This document shows positions 1 through 8,758 of a stretch of DNA of 46,304 nucleotides, one piece after another. The stretch is from the NCBI GenBank assembly GCA_019873725.1, contig JAIOAS010000006.1, positions 3,605 to 49,908 on the forward strand, read 5' to 3'. A program made the position numbers and the translations under genes. The first letter of the stretch is position 1. Each line of letters begins with the position of its first letter. The notes beneath the pieces are model-generated. The model made no database searches. It was not told the DNA's origin and worked only from the letters and a program-made list of their open reading frames with translations. Origin of the DNA: Chloroflexota bacterium. Lineage in GTDB: Bacteria; Chloroflexota; Anaerolineae; B4-G1; SLSP01.

Positions 1-51
1 CTCAAACTCGGTCTGAGCCTGCTCGGTGTACTGCGTCTGATCACGGGATAA
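1..51 (+). CDS. C-terminal tail of a protein cut by the window edge
   Basis: The first frame reads LKLGLSLLGVLRLITG and then a TAA stop at 49-51. This is compatible with the end of a coding region that begins before the window. The tail is hydrophobic, but nothing more can be said about function. It converges on the hydrolase gene on the minus strand, with a short inverted repeat (51-68) between the two stops. Confidence 0.4.
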   Translation, partial: LKLGLSLLGVLRLITG

Positions 52-68
52 GCCGTCAACTGACGGCT
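51..68. terminator. Short hairpin between convergent genes
   Basis: AGCCGTCA (51-58) and TGACGGCT (61-68) are perfect inverted repeats, so a compact hairpin can form on either strand between two convergent stop codons. There is no clear T tract, so a role in termination is inferred from position only. Confidence 0.3.
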
Positions 69-696
69 AACGCGCAGCGATAAATCGAAGCCAGGGATTG
101 TGCCGCCTTTCTTGCGCCAGCGTGCTCGTCGGGCCGTGTCCCGGATAGATGATGGTTTCGGGCGGAAGGGTGAGCAGCCGGGTGAGGCTTGCCGTCAGAG
201 CGCGGGGGTCGCCACCGGGCAGGTCGGTGCGCCCGATGCCGCCTGCAAAGAGCGTGTCGCCGGTGAGCAGCGCGTTTTCCTCGGGACTGTAAAGGCAGAT
301 GCTGCCGGGCGTATGCCCCGGCGTTTCGAGCACACGCAGGCGCATGTTCCCCACCGGATATTCGAAGCCTTCGGTGAGGGTGAGGGTTGGTTGCATCGCC
401 GGGACTGTGGGAAGGCCGAACCAGCTCGCACCGCCACCCGCCGCCAGTAGCTCGCGGTCGGCCGGGTGGATGCCGAGGGGAACGCCGAAAGAGGCCAGTT
501 CGACGTTGCCGGCGCTGTGATCGAAGTGTCCGTGGGTGTTGAGAATGGCCTTGATGGTGATTCCACGCTGTTCGATAGCTTGACGTAATGGCGTTGTATC
601 ACCGCCCGGATCAACGATGACACCTTCCTTGCTGGCTTCGTCATAGACGAGATAGCAGTTGGCTTCCAGGATGCCGAGAGGTATTTGGACGATCAT
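67..696 (-). CDS. MBL-fold metallo-hydrolase, glyoxalase II-like
   Basis: A 209-residue metallo-beta-lactamase fold hydrolase. The zinc-binding HGHFDHSAG motif (HxHxDH) lies near residues 55-63, further metal ligands follow in the GHTPGS and TGDTLF segments, and the C-terminal YPGHGP supplies the last histidine. The length and the LEANCYLVYDE start resemble the YcbL/GloB-like glyoxalase II group, which hydrolyses thioesters such as S-lactoylglutathione; the true substrate cannot be read from sequence. It is cytosolic, with no signal peptide. A GGAG Shine-Dalgarno a few bases upstream supports the ATG at 696. The gene is divergent from the M24 peptidase. Confidence 0.85.
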   Translation of the reverse strand: MIVQIPLGILEANCYLVYDEASKEGVIVDPGGDTTPLRQAIEQRGITIKAILNTHGHFDHSAGNVELASFGVPLGIHPADRELLAAGGGASWFGLPTVPAMQPTLTLTEGFEYPVGNMRLRVLETPGHTPGSICLYSPEENALLTGDTLFAGGIGRTDLPGGDPRALTASLTRLLTLPPETIIYPGHGPTSTLAQERRHNPWLRFIAAR

Positions 697-751
697 AGGT
701 ACTCCTACGGAAAGTCATCAGTCGTTAGTTGTTGTCGGGTAATCAGGACCT

Positions 752-778
752 AAAATCCGTTTCATCCGGTAAATCCGC
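752..778. repeat. ATCCGTTT/ATCCGGTAA-type intergenic repeat tract
   Basis: Three near copies of an ATCCG-centred word, spaced 8-10 bases apart, fill the gap between the divergent hydrolase and peptidase genes. The same word family appears in reverse orientation at 18750-18775, at the end of the CHAT-FGE gene. It is one member of the short-period intergenic repeats described in the findings. Confidence 0.5.
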
Positions 779-806
779 TGACTATTGTATCACATTTGGA
801 GGATGT

Positions 807-1901
807 ATGACGCGCATTGAACAGATGGCGCAGTTGGCCGAAAGCCGTGGACTGGATGCGCTGGCGTTGCTGCCAGGGCCGAATCTCTTCTATGCGACCG
901 GACTCTCTTTCTTTATCAGCGAGCGACCGATTGTGGCACTGTGTCCTGTGGATGCGCCTCTGGCGTTTGTGTTGCCGGAATTCGAGGCGTCGAAGGCAAC
1001 ATCTGCTGGTTATGCGGTCTTCACCTATACCGATGAGGAAGGTTACGCCCTGGCCTTTCACGAAGCGTGCGCTTCGCTGGAGCTGGCGGAGGCGCGCCTG
1101 GGGGTCGAGGCGCTGCGCATGCGTTTGCTGGAAGCGCGCATTTTACAGCGGTACGCGCCCGGCGTAGAATTGGTCCCCGCCGATGATCTGTTTGCCGGGT
1201 TACGCATGGTCAAGAGTCCTGCCGAATTGGATGCGATGCAAGGCGCGGTCGCCGTCGCGGAACACGCATTTGAACTGTGGCTGCCGCAACTGCGCGTAGG
1301 CATGACCGAACGTGAGGCGGCAGCGCGCTTGATTGCCGCGTTGCTTTCCAACGGCGCCGACGTCCTGGCTTTCGATCCGATTGTGTGTGGTGGGCCGAAC
1401 GGGGCGATGCCCCATGCGCATCCGGGAAACCGGCCTTTCCAGCCGGGCGATTGGGTGGTAGTGGATTGGGGCGCGGTGGCGGATGGCTACGATTCCGATC
1501 TGACGCGCATGGTCGTTTTCGGCGAGCCGGCGGGACAATTGGCGGAGGTTCACGAAATTGTGCTGCGCGCCAACGAGGCGGGGCGTGCGGCAGTCGCTCC
1601 GGGCGTCGAGGCGCAGGCTGTCGATGCTGCGGCGCGTGCCGTGATCGTGGCGGCTGGATATAGCGCGCAGTTCACGCATCGCACCGGACATGGCCTGGGG
1701 CTGGAAGTGCACGAGCCGCCGTATATCGTCGCGGGCAACACGCAGCCGCTGGTTCCGGGGATGACATTCACGGTGGAGCCGGGGATTTACCTGGAAGGCA
1801 TAGGCGGAGTGCGTATCGAAGACGATGTTGTGGTCACGCCTGAAGGTGTGCACACATTGACGACGTTAGCGCGGGCGCCTTTTGTCGTCAGGCCGGATTG
1901 A
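807..1901 (+). CDS. M24 family Xaa-Pro aminopeptidase-like metallopeptidase
   Basis: A 364-residue two-domain pita-bread metallopeptidase. The N-terminal creatinase-like domain covers about residues 1-130 and the M24 catalytic domain the rest. The five metal ligands are visible: two Asp in VVDWGAVADGYDSDLTR, His in HRTGHGLGLEVHE, and two Glu in TVEPGIYLEGIGGVRIEDD. The family removes N-terminal residues that precede proline, in the cytosol. An open frame extends upstream to 729, but GGAGG at 798-802 just before ATG 807 fixes the start. A strong hairpin terminator follows the stop. Confidence 0.88.
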   Translation: MTRIEQMAQLAESRGLDALALLPGPNLFYATGLSFFISERPIVALCPVDAPLAFVLPEFEASKATSAGYAVFTYTDEEGYALAFHEACASLELAEARLGVEALRMRLLEARILQRYAPGVELVPADDLFAGLRMVKSPAELDAMQGAVAVAEHAFELWLPQLRVGMTEREAAARLIAALLSNGADVLAFDPIVCGGPNGAMPHAHPGNRPFQPGDWVVVDWGAVADGYDSDLTRMVVFGEPAGQLAEVHEIVLRANEAGRAAVAPGVEAQAVDAAARAVIVAAGYSAQFTHRTGHGLGLEVHEPPYIVAGNTQPLVPGMTFTVEPGIYLEGIGGVRIEDDVVVTPEGVHTLTTLARAPFVVRPD

Positions 1902-1913
1902 TTGTGACTTACA

Positions 1914-1956
1914 TCAAGCCCCCGGCCATAACCCAAAGCCGGGGGCTTGATATTTT
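1914..1956 (+). terminator. Rho-independent terminator after the M24 peptidase
   Basis: A perfect 13-bp stem (1914-1926 with 1938-1950) with an 11-nt loop is followed by a short T-rich run (TATTTT). It separates the peptidase transcript from greA. Confidence 0.8.
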
Positions 1957-2002
1957 GCATGGACGAATTCTAAACACAAGGAGGTAAATCGGAGGTACCG
2001 CA

Positions 2003-2479
2003 ATGGTAGAGAACAAAGCTGTTTATGTCACCCCTGAGGGTCTGGAAAAACTCAAAGCTGAACTGGACGAACTGGTCAATGTGCGTCGTGTGGCTCTGGC
2101 GCAGCGGTTGAGCGCCGCGATCAAACAAGGCGATTTGTCTGAAAACGCCGATTACATCACGGCGAAAGAGGAACAAGCCTTTCTCGAGGGACGTATCCGT
2201 GAAATTGAAGCGGCTGTGCGGCATGCTGTGGTGATTGAGGGGCCGGTTGTGTCCGATGGACGGGCGACACTCGGCAGTTACGTGACAGTCGTCGAGGAAG
2301 GCTACGATGACGAGGAAACCTATCACATCGTTGGCCCGCTCGAGGCGGATCCGACGAAGGGCAAGATTTCGCACGAATCACCGCTGGGCGAGTCGCTGCT
2401 GGGGCGTCGGGTGGGCGACAAGGTCACTGTGCAGGCGCCGGCCGGCACAATCGAATTTCGCGTCGTGAAAATCGTTTGA
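2003..2479 (+). CDS. greA: Transcription elongation factor GreA
   Basis: A 158-residue GreA/GreB protein. It binds the RNA polymerase secondary channel and stimulates cleavage of backtracked RNA. The N-terminal antiparallel coiled coil covers about residues 5-75 and carries the acidic tip region (QGDLSENADY). The C-terminal FKBP-like domain covers about 80-158 (ATLGSYVTV, SPLGESLLGRRVGD). The length matches the family. The start is supported by purine-rich GGAGG stretches just upstream. The gene is monocistronic, bounded by terminators on both sides. Confidence 0.95.
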   Translation: MVENKAVYVTPEGLEKLKAELDELVNVRRVALAQRLSAAIKQGDLSENADYITAKEEQAFLEGRIREIEAAVRHAVVIEGPVVSDGRATLGSYVTVVEEGYDDEETYHIVGPLEADPTKGKISHESPLGESLLGRRVGDKVTVQAPAGTIEFRVVKIV

Positions 2480-2494
2480 CATTCCCCTTCACCG

Positions 2495-2530
2495 AACACA
2501 GGGCGGGTCATCACCCGCCCTGTGTTTTGT
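2495..2530. terminator. Bidirectional terminator between greA and nrdR
   Basis: A perfect 14-bp stem (2495-2508 with 2513-2526) has a 4-nt loop and T residues in the right arm and just after it. It lies between two convergent genes and can serve both strands. Confidence 0.8.
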
Positions 2531-2537
2531 CTGAGCT

Positions 2538-2993
2538 TTACCGGCGGTTGGCGCGGAGACGTTCTATTTCGTTGCGGACGGATTCCAGATCGCTCAAGCC
2601 GAGGTAGACGATGGCATAGCGGATGTACGCCACCTCGTCGAGTTGCCGAAGTTCGTCAATGACGATATCGCCGATGACGTGGCTGGGCACTTCGGCGCGT
2701 CCGGTTTGGCGGATGGCGTACTCCACCCGCTCTACAATGCGCTCCAGGTCCTCGGCAGAGATGGGCCGCCGCGCGCAGGCAATGCGTAATCCCGAGACCA
2801 GCTTTTGGGCATCAAACTCTTCGCGCCTGCCGTCACGCTTGATGACTAGCGGTGTGGTCAGGATGGCCCGTTCCAGGGTACTGAAGCGCCTTGTACAGGC
2901 TTCACATTCCCGCCGCCGACGCACGTTGCCTTGCGCGTCGGCGCGTGTGTCGATGACTTTGGTCTCGTTGGAGCTACAGTACGGGCATCTCAT
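2538..2993 (-). CDS. nrdR: Transcriptional repressor NrdR
   Basis: A 151-residue NrdR, the ATP/dATP-sensing repressor of ribonucleotide reductase genes. The zinc ribbon is formed by C3-P-Y-C6 and C30-E-A-C33, followed by an ATP-cone domain at about residues 46-138 (LVIKRDGRREEFDAQKL). The C-terminal helix ends in RLRANRR. Length and order match the family. AAGGAG upstream supports ATG 2993. It is divergent from a small glutaredoxin/NrdH-like gene, which fits deoxynucleotide or thiol-redox biology; no reductase gene is in the window. Confidence 0.95.
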   Translation of the reverse strand: MRCPYCSSNETKVIDTRADAQGNVRRRRECEACTRRFSTLERAILTTPLVIKRDGRREEFDAQKLVSGLRIACARRPISAEDLERIVERVEYAIRQTGRAEVPSHVIGDIVIDELRQLDEVAYIRYAIVYLGLSDLESVRNEIERLRANRR

Positions 2994-3068
2994 CGGGTTC
3001 TCCTTTCGCCTGTGCCTGAATCCATACCATACCGACTATAGCATAACTTGCCGGAGATAGCAAGTGTT

Positions 3069-3096
3069 TTGACAAAACCGTGCATTGGTTTATAAT
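3069..3096 (+). promoter_or_regulatory. Consensus sigma70-type promoter of the glutaredoxin gene
   Basis: TTGACA (3069-3074) and TATAAT (3091-3096) are both perfect consensus hexamers separated by 16 bp. They lie about 40 bp upstream of ATG 3136. This rules out the longer upstream start at 3085, which would fall inside the promoter spacer. Confidence 0.85.
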
Positions 3097-3135
3097 AAAA
3101 ATACGATAATCTATTATATTGTGGGAGAGGAACTG

Positions 3136-3393
3136 ATGAGTACTGAGAAAAAGCGACAACCCAAGGTCATTGTGTTTTCGACGCCGACCTGTCCGCATTG
3201 CCGACACGCGAAGCAATATTTGCGGACCCGCGGCATCCAATTCACGGATGTCGATGTTTCGCGCGATGCGCATGCTGCGCGCGATATGGAGCGGATGAGC
3301 GGGCAGCAAGGCGTGCCGGTGATCCGCATCGATAGCCACATTGTCGTGGGCTTCGATCGCCCCAAGATTGACCGGCTGCTGGATTTGAAGTAA
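3136..3393 (+). CDS. Small glutaredoxin / NrdH-like redoxin
   Basis: An 85-residue thioredoxin-fold protein. The redox-active C19-P-H-C22 motif lies in STPTCPHCRHAK, the cis-proline in GVPVIRID, and the glutathione- or partner-facing GFDR turn near the C terminus. It would reduce disulfides in the cytosol, either as a glutaredoxin or as an NrdH-type donor for ribonucleotide reductase. The neighbouring nrdR mildly favours the latter. GGGAGAGG lies about 6 nt before the chosen ATG. Confidence 0.88.
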   Translation: MSTEKKRQPKVIVFSTPTCPHCRHAKQYLRTRGIQFTDVDVSRDAHAARDMERMSGQQGVPVIRIDSHIVVGFDRPKIDRLLDLK

Positions 3394-3412
3394 ACGCTCA
3401 GGTTTGCGTTCT

Positions 3413-3446
3413 GCCGCGAGGGGCTACACCTTCGCGGCTTTTTTTT
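3413..3446 (+). terminator. Terminator of the glutaredoxin gene
   Basis: GCCGCGA (3413-3419) pairs with TCGCGGC (3432-3438), with partial extension into the loop, followed by a run of eight T. It overlaps the last codons of the opposite-strand Wzz-like gene. Confidence 0.7.
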
Positions 3447-4119
3447 GTTTGGGTACGGTGTTAAGCACCTTGATGCCCAAGGTTTCCAATTCGGCCCGTT
3501 CGCGCACCATGGGATCGAAGTAGTGGGCCAGCGCTACCAATCCGACGCCGACGGCGAGGGCGAGGGCGACGCGCAATCCTGGACCGAGCAGTTGCGCGCG
3601 CAGCGAGGGGGGCAGTGGTGTGGTCTGGGGTGAATCAACGCGCCGCGCCACACTGCCGATAGCCCGTAGTTGGGGAAAGTATGCCGCGCCGTTTTCCGTC
3701 AACTCGGCGCTGATGGCATCGGCGACCTGCGGCAGTTGCTCTGCATTGGGCCAGGTCACGTAAATGATGAACACCGACTGCACATTGTCGCTGGCAATCG
3801 CGCCCTGGATTGCGTGGGGATCGAACGCCAGTCCCTGTTCGGCGAGGCGCAGGGCAACGTTTTCGGCAAAAGCCCCTGTTACGGCGATGTCGGCCAGCGC
3901 GTTGGCGATGTACTCGGACGAGAGCCAGGCGTAATAACGGTCGTAGTCCGGCGAAAGCGTCGCTGCCGGCTCGCTGCCTGCCGCGAAGCGCATCACGGCT
4001 TGATACGGCGTTCCCAGTCGTTGGTACGTCAAGACTGTATATCCGCCGACAATAACGACAGGAATCAGCGCCAGCCACCACCAGCGCACCAGAATCTTCA
4101 GGAGTTGACGCATTTCCAC
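3424..4119 (-). CDS. Wzz/YveK-like polysaccharide chain-length determinant protein
   Basis: A 231-residue inner-membrane protein with the co-polymerase layout: an N-terminal membrane segment at about residues 13-32, an extracytoplasmic domain at about 33-180 and a second membrane segment at about 185-207 before a basic cytoplasmic tail. The MRQLLKILVRWWW start and the overall organisation match the Wzz/YveK N-terminal family. Such proteins set polysaccharide length, usually with a tyrosine kinase and polymerase, neither of which is nearby. A GGAGGG site favours the GTG at 4119 over the ATG at 4113. Sequence similarity is moderate, so family rather than substrate is claimed. Confidence 0.65.
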   Translation of the reverse strand: MEMRQLLKILVRWWWLALIPVVIVGGYTVLTYQRLGTPYQAVMRFAAGSEPAATLSPDYDRYYAWLSSEYIANALADIAVTGAFAENVALRLAEQGLAFDPHAIQGAIASDNVQSVFIIYVTWPNAEQLPQVADAISAELTENGAAYFPQLRAIGSVARRVDSPQTTPLPPSLRAQLLGPGLRVALALAVGVGLVALAHYFDPMVRERAELETLGIKVLNTVPKQKKAAKV

Positions 4120-4343
4120 GGTTTCACCCTCCCCGGAAAACCCTCAACGCATACAGCGCAAAAAACATTGGCCTCACCGCCATCATTATATCATCAAACG
4201 CGATTCGTCAACACCTGCATGTTCACCAATGTTTGCGATTTGCCTACCCATTTGTAATGATTTTGTAACGTTTTTTCCGCCCCTGCCATACTAGAATAGA
4301 AACAGGATGCACGGTTGCATTATTCTTTACAGTCCAGGAGACG

Positions 4344-5135
4344 ATGATGAATTCTGTTGTTGCTCGGATGCCTGATGAAAAAGAGGGACTTGCCAACCAG
4401 CCCATGGAGGCGCTTTTACAAGCCGTGTTGGATGCGCTGGAAGCTTTTGTTGCCGCCGACTCTTGGGTTGAAGCGCGCCGGGTGCTGGAAGCACATTCGC
4501 GCGAGTTGTTGACGGACGTTGCCGACGATGTGCTGGTGACGATGATGGCGCGCTACGACGATGCCGAAGTCGTGCGGATGCTGGCGCAGCACCGGCAGGT
4601 ACTGATGCGCTGTCGGGTGGTCGGCATCGATGTGGCTTTTGCCGAGCTGTCCGCGGTAGATATTCCCTGTCCTGAGGGCGTAGATCCGGCGCTGTGGCAG
4701 CGCGCCCTCCACATCGACACTCCTGCAGCGATGATGGATTTTCTGGCCGAACACCCCGAGTTGATTTCCCCCATCTACCGGCGAATGTCGTATGTCTTGG
4801 GCGAGGCGCACATCGCCCTGCTGGATGGGCTGCTTGCCTTTTTGGAAGCCGGCACCTGGAGCGCTGCGCGGGACATCGTGAAGGGCGTTCCGGCGCTGTT
4901 GAGCCTTGAAGCCGACCTGTGGCTGATGCAGTACAGCACCTCGTTACGTCGTGCGGGCAATCATCGCGCGGTGACCGTAGTGGAAATGCGCCGCTGGCTG
5001 CTGGCGCGTTGTCGTATGGTTGGCGTCGCTGCCGCATTTGGCGAGCATCTGGCCCTGTGGGACGGGATACAGGTCGGTGCGCCTGCGATTCCCGCTCCTC
5101 ACTGGGTAACGCAGAACGTGGCGCAGGCCTTGTAG
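4344..5135 (+). CDS. Unknown protein built of two diverged helical repeats
   Basis: A 263-residue soluble protein that I do not recognise by function. It contains two diverged copies of a roughly 77-residue unit (about residues 26-102 and 158-235). Each has an AFxxAxxW-x-x-AR pattern, a central LLxxEAD/LLTDVAD-type segment and a C-terminal RCRxVGxxxAF signature (RCRVVG at 89-94, RCRMVG at 222-227). The linker carries a shorter related helix pair (FLAEHPELIS). Similar RCR-x-VG-x-x-xAF helical units occur, from memory, in large Chloroflexota repeat proteins, often with CHAT domains. The gene has its own upstream region and a GGAGACG site. Confidence 0.6.
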   Translation: MMNSVVARMPDEKEGLANQPMEALLQAVLDALEAFVAADSWVEARRVLEAHSRELLTDVADDVLVTMMARYDDAEVVRMLAQHRQVLMRCRVVGIDVAFAELSAVDIPCPEGVDPALWQRALHIDTPAAMMDFLAEHPELISPIYRRMSYVLGEAHIALLDGLLAFLEAGTWSAARDIVKGVPALLSLEADLWLMQYSTSLRRAGNHRAVTVVEMRRWLLARCRMVGVAAAFGEHLALWDGIQVGAPAIPAPHWVTQNVAQAL

Positions 5136-5148
5136 CCTTGTACTGAGT

Positions 5149-6297
5149 CTATTTTGTCGCTTCCCAGACGCGATAACGGCGGTCGTTCCACACCTGTTGC
5201 ACTCTGGCGAAGTGCGCGTGCAACCATCCCTCGTAGCCGAGAAAGGCGTTAGCGACCAGATAGAGCCTGCCGCCGGCTTTGAGCACGCGGGCGGCCTCCT
5301 CGATGAAGAATTGCGCAGTCTCGAAGTGCAGGCCGTGTCCCTGATGGAATGGCGGATTGGCAACCACGATATCCATGGTTGCTGTCTCGATGGTCGCTGC
5401 GCCACACGCATGCGCAACAGGAATGTCGGGATAGCCGTTAGCAGCCAGCGTCTCCTGTGCAGACAACACTGCCCGTGCCGAAACATCTGTCAATGTGACG
5501 TTGGCCCCACGTCGCAACGCCGCTAATCCCACCAACCCCGTGCCGCACCCCAGATCGAGGACGCGCGCGCCGTTGGGAATCTGCATCCCGGCAATGAGCG
5601 CCGCTGCGCCGTCATCGAGGCGAGCCGGGGCGAAGGCTCCGCTGAAACTCAACAACTGTGTGGGAACGCCATCAACGACAATCACACGGTCGATGCGCTG
5701 GATGTCGGGAAATGGGAAATGGCCGTCGGGTCGCTGCGCCAGTCCCGCGTGGAAGCCACTTTTGCGGACGACAATGCCGGCCTGTTTGAAGATCGCCCGT
5801 GTCTCCTGCAATGCGCCCTTCACCCCTTCGTGGGTCGCACCGACGAAGACCAGCCGTCCGCCAGGGCGCAGCATCGCCGCCGCCAGGCCCAGCATCTCCA
5901 TCTGCATCTCGCGGCCCCGTGGCAAGTGCAGGAACGCGGCGTCGCACGTCTCGGCTTGTAGCCCGGTGAAATCGGCCTGGATGAAACACTGTGCAGCGGG
6001 CAGACGGTTGTGGCTAAAGCTAGCGATGAGTGATTGCCCTTCGGCGGTGTTCTCGGTCCAATACGTCACGGCTGCGCCGGCGCGCGCCGCCCAGAGCGCC
6101 GTTGCCGTTGCACCCGGCCCGGCGACAAAGACGTGATTGGCGGCGACTTGGCGTGCTGCAGCAAACAACACCGCGTGTCCTGCTCCAGGCTCTGGCACGC
6201 CTGGCAGTCGCACAATGGGCATTGGCCCATCCGGCAGGATAACAGTCGTACTAAATCGTTTGATCACTTCTCTCATCTCGTAACCGGCATAGCCCAA
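5149..6297 (-). CDS. RsmC/RlmG-like class I SAM-dependent methyltransferase
   Basis: A 382-residue two-domain protein with the RsmC/RlmG architecture: a degenerate N-terminal Rossmann half (about residues 30-190) and a catalytic C-terminal half. SAM-binding motif I is VLDLGCGTGLVGLAAL (about 245-260). The NPPF motif of N2-guanine methyltransferases appears as VVANPPFHQG (about 310-319). This points to guanine methylation in rRNA, but the exact nucleotide is not deducible. The frame opens with a TTG at 6297 preceded by GGGGT; an in-frame ATG at 6276 is an alternative start with a weaker site. A structured leader lies upstream. Confidence 0.8.
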   Translation of the reverse strand: MGYAGYEMREVIKRFSTTVILPDGPMPIVRLPGVPEPGAGHAVLFAAARQVAANHVFVAGPGATATALWAARAGAAVTYWTENTAEGQSLIASFSHNRLPAAQCFIQADFTGLQAETCDAAFLHLPRGREMQMEMLGLAAAMLRPGGRLVFVGATHEGVKGALQETRAIFKQAGIVVRKSGFHAGLAQRPDGHFPFPDIQRIDRVIVVDGVPTQLLSFSGAFAPARLDDGAAALIAGMQIPNGARVLDLGCGTGLVGLAALRRGANVTLTDVSARAVLSAQETLAANGYPDIPVAHACGAATIETATMDIVVANPPFHQGHGLHFETAQFFIEEAARVLKAGGRLYLVANAFLGYEGWLHAHFARVQQVWNDRRYRVWEATK

Positions 6298-6320
6298 TGA
6301 TACCCCGGAAATCAGGGAAG

Positions 6321-6382
6321 GGCAAAAGCAGTATCAACCCCCATGATCTATCTTTCGATAGATGACAAATCCCTGCTTTGCC
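6321..6382. ncRNA. Nested stem-loop between divergent promoters, possible 5' UTR element
   Basis: An outer stem pairs 6321-6331 with 6373-6382 (one bulged A). Inside it lies a perfect 7-bp hairpin (6346-6352 with 6357-6363). On the minus strand the inner loop reads GAAA, a GNRA tetraloop, so the structure is more plausible in the leader of the methyltransferase gene than on the plus strand. No known riboswitch class was recognised. Confidence 0.35.
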
Positions 6383-6411
6383 TTTATCATCGACCGTAAC
6401 ATCGTTGATTA

Positions 6412-6441
6412 TTGTGCCGTTTCCTAATTGTGTGCTATACT
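6412..6441 (+). promoter_or_regulatory. Putative promoter of the moxR operon
   Basis: TTGTGC (6412-6417) and TATACT (6436-6441) are spaced by 18 bp, 44 bp upstream of the moxR ATG. The -10 is strong and the -35 is partial. Confidence 0.55.
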
Positions 6442-6484
6442 CTGATAAGTAACCGGCTGGTAATCTTGTTCTGGGGGGTATGAT

Positions 6485-7447
6485 ATGGCAAGTGTGCAGG
6501 ACTTCGCTCGGCGGGTGATCGACAACGTTGAACGTGTCATTGTCGGGAAGCGTACCGTGATCGAATTGGCGGTGATCGGTTTGTTGAGCCAGGGACACTT
6601 GTTGATCGAGGATGTGCCTGGCGTCGGCAAGACGATGTTGGCGCGCAGTCTGGCGCGCTCGCTGGGCTGCTCTTTTGGGCGCCTTCAATTTACCCCGGAT
6701 ATGCTACCCAGTGACGTGACCGGTGTGTCGATCTACAATCAAGCAACGCGTGAATTCGTATTCCAACCCGGGCCGCTGATGGCGCAGATTGTGTTGATCG
6801 ACGAGATCAACCGGGCAACGCCCAAGACACAGGCGGCCTTGTTGGAGGCGATGGAAGAGCGCCAGATCACGGTTGATGGTGTCACCCACGCTTTGCCGAA
6901 GCCGTTTATGGTGATGGCGACGCAGAACCCCATAGAATATGAGGGAACATTCTCGTTGCCAGAGGCGCAGTTGGACCGCTTCTTGATGCGCATCAGCCTG
7001 GGGTATCCGGCGATGAAGGATGAAATCGAAGTGTTGGATCGTCAGCAATATCACCATCCCGTGGAGGATTTGCAGCCGGTCGCTAATACGGAAGATGTGC
7101 TCGCGGCGCAGGAAAGCATCAAATCGATCTATGTGGCCCCGGCGGTCAAGGAATACATCGTGCGCTTGGTGCAGCAAACGCGCCAGCACGGCGACATTTA
7201 CCTCGGCGCCAGCCCACGTGCCAGCCTGACGCTGTATCGCTGTGGACAGGCCCGTGCAGCTCTCTACGCGCGCGATTTTGTGTTGCCCGATGACATCAAG
7301 GCGATTGCGCCGGCGGTGTTGGCGCATCGTCTGCTCATGAGTCCCAGCGCCCGTCTGCGCAACGTTTCGCCGGAAGATGTGGCGGCGGCGATTCTCGAAG
7401 GTGTCCCCGTCCCGGAAAGCAGAGCGGCGCAGGGGATCAACCGCTGA
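6485..7447 (+). CDS. MoxR family AAA+ ATPase
   Basis: A 320-residue MoxR-type AAA+ ATPase. Walker A is GVGKTM in [16 protein letters not shown] (about residues 40-55), Walker B is [10 protein letters not shown] (about 100-109), sensor 1 is in [18 protein letters not shown], and the C-terminal lid contains GASPRAS. MoxR proteins act as chaperone-like ATPases, often with DUF58/VWA partners encoded alongside. The DUF58 and transglutaminase genes follow in the same orientation at short spacing. A GGGGGG purine run precedes the ATG. Confidence 0.92.
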   Translation: MASVQDFARRVIDNVERVIVGKRTVIELAVIGLLSQGHLLIEDVPGVGKTMLARSLARSLGCSFGRLQFTPDMLPSDVTGVSIYNQATREFVFQPGPLMAQIVLIDEINRATPKTQAALLEAMEERQITVDGVTHALPKPFMVMATQNPIEYEGTFSLPEAQLDRFLMRISLGYPAMKDEIEVLDRQQYHHPVEDLQPVANTEDVLAAQESIKSIYVAPAVKEYIVRLVQQTRQHGDIYLGASPRASLTLYRCGQARAALYARDFVLPDDIKAIAPAVLAHRLLMSPSARLRNVSPEDVAAAILEGVPVPESRAAQGINR

Positions 7448-7456
7448 GTCAGTTCT

Positions 7457-8758
7457 ATGACTGCGAATTCCAGGCCCAAAATCAAGCTGAATTCCTGGCT
7501 GCTGCCCGTGTTGGTCCTTGCGGCGGTAATCACCGACCTGATTGCGCCCTATCGGGGATGGCGGGTTTTGTATATCGGCATGGGCGGCGCGCTGATTTTG
7601 GGGTACTTTTGGGCGCGCTCTCTGGCCCGTGGCCTGGACCTTACCCGTGAGATGCGCTTTGGGTGGGCACAGGTGGGGGATCGCCTGGTCGAACGATTTA
7701 CGCTGCGCAACGAAGGCTGGGCGCCGGGGGTTTGGGTTGAGGTGGACGATCAGTCTACCCTGCCCGATTACCACGCCAGCCGGGGAACCGGTTTACCGGG
7801 GCGGGACTCACTGCGCTGGCACACCGAGGCGACTTGTAACCGGCGCGGCCTCTTTGTGCTGGGGCCGACGCGGTTGCGTACCGGTGATCCTTTTGGGTTG
7901 TTCTCGGTCTCGCTGTTCTATCCCTCAGCCTTGCCCTTGTTGGTGTTGCCGCCGATTGTCCCTTTGCCGAACATCCAGATCGCGCCCGGCGGGCGTTCCG
8001 GTGATGGCCGTCCACGTCCTAACGCGATCGATCGTACCGTAAGCGCTTCAACGGTGCGCGAGTACGTCTCCGGTGACAGCCGGCGCTGGATTCACTGGCG
8101 CACGACAGCGCGCCGTGACGATCTGTACGTGCGTCTCTTCGACGGCACACCGTCCGGCGACTGGTGGATTCTGTTGGACATGGACAGGGAAGTTCAGGCC
8201 GGTGTAGATGAGGACGCGACCGACGAACACGGCATCATCCTGGCTGCGTCGCTGGCCGATCAGGGCATCCGAATGCGCCATTCGGTGGGCCTGGCAGCCT
8301 ACAGCGACGAGTTGATTTGGTTGCCGCCAGAGCAGGGCGAGGGACGGCGGTGGGAAATCTTGCGTTCCCTCGCGCTGATCTCGCGTGGCACACTTCCCCT
8401 CGCTGAAGTTATCGCCCGTCTGCAATCGAGCCTGGGTCAGCATACCAGCATTATCATCATCACGCCTTCGACGAGTGTGGGGTGGGTGGAGTCGTTGGTG
8501 CCGTTGATGCGGCGTGGGGCCGTCCCTACGGTTCTGTTGTTGGACCCGACTTCTTTTGGCGGGACGGGTGACATAGCGTTGGTGGAGGCCGCATTGATGG
8601 GTTTGAACGTTGCCAACTATCGCATCACCAGGGATATTTTGGACCGGCCGGAGGTGCGTCCTGGTCAGCAAGGACATTGGGGCTGGCGAGTGTTGGGGAC
8701 TGGACGGGCGGTGCCTTCTTATCGACTGACGGATGTGCCCTGGAGGTCACTGACGTAA
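7457..8758 (+). CDS. DUF58 domain-containing membrane-anchored protein
   Basis: A 433-residue protein with two N-terminal membrane segments (about residues 13-50), a beta-rich region, and the DUF58 signature [20 protein letters not shown] at about 201-220, followed by a von Willebrand A-like fold ([10 protein letters not shown]). DUF58 proteins are regularly encoded between moxR and a transglutaminase gene, as here, and are thought to be MoxR partners at the membrane. There is no clear Shine-Dalgarno in the 9-bp gap after moxR, so translational coupling is likely. The stop codon overlaps the start of the next gene by one base. Confidence 0.9.
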   Translation: MTANSRPKIKLNSWLLPVLVLAAVITDLIAPYRGWRVLYIGMGGALILGYFWARSLARGLDLTREMRFGWAQVGDRLVERFTLRNEGWAPGVWVEVDDQSTLPDYHASRGTGLPGRDSLRWHTEATCNRRGLFVLGPTRLRTGDPFGLFSVSLFYPSALPLLVLPPIVPLPNIQIAPGGRSGDGRPRPNAIDRTVSASTVREYVSGDSRRWIHWRTTARRDDLYVRLFDGTPSGDWWILLDMDREVQAGVDEDATDEHGIILAASLADQGIRMRHSVGLAAYSDELIWLPPEQGEGRRWEILRSLALISRGTLPLAEVIARLQSSLGQHTSIIIITPSTSVGWVESLVPLMRRGAVPTVLLLDPTSFGGTGDIALVEAALMGLNVANYRITRDILDRPEVRPGQQGHWGWRVLGTGRAVPSYRLTDVPWRSLT

